A stretch of DNA of 7,114 nt from Anaerolineae bacterium (lineage in GTDB: Bacteria; Chloroflexota; Anaerolineae; JAFGEY01): NCBI GenBank assembly GCA_016929205.1, contig JAFGJF010000623.1:1-7114 (forward strand), written 5' to 3'. Made by a program: the position numbers and the translations under genes. The notes under the pieces were generated by a model. The model was given only the letters and a program-made list of their open reading frames with translations, ran no database searches and was not told the DNA's origin. Below are positions 6,713 through 7,114 of this stretch, in pieces (position 1 is the first letter of the stretch; each line of letters begins with the position of its first letter).

Positions 6713-7114
6713 CAAGCCTGCATCCCATATTTTGCCAACGCCTCGTCGACAAACCGCTGCCAGATGTGATTCGGCTGCCAGACGTCGAGCATCGCCTTGC
6801 GCGCCGTGCGCAGCGGCACGCCCAGGCGAATCACACGATACAAAAAGACAAAGGCCGACACGCGATAGTTCTTGATACAGTGCACGAATACCTTGTTGCC
6901 TTGCTGGCGATCCATCGTCTCGAAAAACGCCTTCAGATCGTCCAGTGTGGGCTCGGTCCACACCACGGGAATGGGCTTGTAAGACATGCCGAGTTCCCTG
7001 ACGAGATCGGCCTCGCCGGGCAAGGCATCGTCCGAGTCGGGCATGGCCAGGTTGACCACCACTTTGTACCCGGCGTCACGTATGGCAGCAAGTTGCTCGG
7101 CCGTTGGCTGCCCG
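6712..7114 (-). CDS. Protein tyrosine phosphatase / DUF442-like protein, N-terminus cut by the window edge
   Basis: The last 133 codons and stop of a protein whose start lies beyond the right edge. The frame is open to 7113, so the GTG at 7062 is probably an internal Val. The first visible residues, GQPTAEQLAAIRDAGYKVVVN, are the conserved N-terminal motif of DUF442/BLH-type and small dual-specificity phosphatase-like proteins, so perhaps only 10-30 residues are missing. The active-site loop is HCIKNYRVSAF: Cys79 and Arg84 of the visible part have four residues between them, not the five of the classical C(X)5R phosphatase signature. This form recurs in bacterial 'protein tyrosine phosphatase family' entries as I remember them (HCxxNxRxSAF). 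The chemistry could be phosphatase or sulfur transfer (rhodanese-like). It overlaps the TauE/SafE permease start by one base and should act with it. No signal peptide can be judged. Confidence 0.8.
   Translation of the reverse strand, partial: GQPTAEQLAAIRDAGYKVVVNLAMPDSDDALPGEADLVRELGMSYKPIPVVWTEPTLDDLKAFFETMDRQQGNKVFVHCIKNYRVSAFVFLYRVIRLGVPLRTARKAMLDVWQPNHIWQRFVDEALAKYGMQA

Noticed and set aside
6713..6961. N-terminal extension of the TauE/SafE permease to an ATG at 6961
   Set aside because: It would add 83 hydrophilic residues that merely shadow the phosphatase-like gene; the TGATG overlap marks the true start.
7060..7062. GTG at 7062 as the start of the phosphatase-like gene
   Set aside because: The frame continues upstream to the window edge with the conserved GQPTAEQL motif, so the start is outside the window.

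Overview
The window is a GC-rich (about 60% by eye) bacterial stretch. All seven supported protein genes lie on the minus strand, so transcription runs from position 7114 toward position 1. The long plus-strand reading frames are shadows caused by GC-biased codons. The gene mix suggests an environmental bacterium, most plausibly a Chloroflexota (Anaerolineae-type) genome. That assignment rests on a CHAT protease fused to the start of a 'VGRExEL' ATPase, a cysteine-rich [4Fe-4S] protein, an atypical nucleoside hydrolase and an HCxxNxR phosphatase-like protein. It is an inference from gene style, not a marker-based result. There are no RNA genes, insertion sequences, CRISPR arrays or phage genes.

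Layout in the direction of transcription. (1) 7114-3942 is a compact four-gene cluster: an N-terminally cut phosphatase/rhodanese-like protein (DUF442-like), a TauE/SafE permease coupled to it by a TGATG stop/start overlap, galactose mutarotase (galM), and a nucleoside hydrolase-family protein. The spacings are a 1-nt overlap, 31 nt and 16 nt, which suggests one operon. (2) The 76-nt stretch between the nucleoside hydrolase stop and the poly-T run at 3875-3880 holds a perfect 12-bp inverted repeat. (3) 3851-2553 encodes a 432-aa protein with an N-terminal region resembling a winged helix, an unusual cysteine-rich middle and two C-terminal [4Fe-4S] ferredoxin motifs. (4) The 148-nt gap at 2405-2552 contains a decayed 9-nt tandem repeat. 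(5) 2404-1421 encodes an endonuclease/exonuclease/phosphatase (EEP) family hydrolase. (6) A 195-nt gap holds a weak hairpin and a strong sigma70-type promoter. That promoter drives (7) a CHAT-domain protein that runs off the left edge just as an ATPase domain begins.

Functional reading: the phosphatase-like protein and the TauE permease very likely work together, because they are translationally coupled. Known DUF442/TauE pairings suggest sulfur-compound or anion handling. GalM and the nucleoside hydrolase are sugar/nucleoside housekeeping enzymes. The CHAT protein, with its own promoter and an intact His-Cys dyad, is the best candidate for a signalling or defence-type effector. Its C-terminal half lies outside the window, so its system cannot be named from here.
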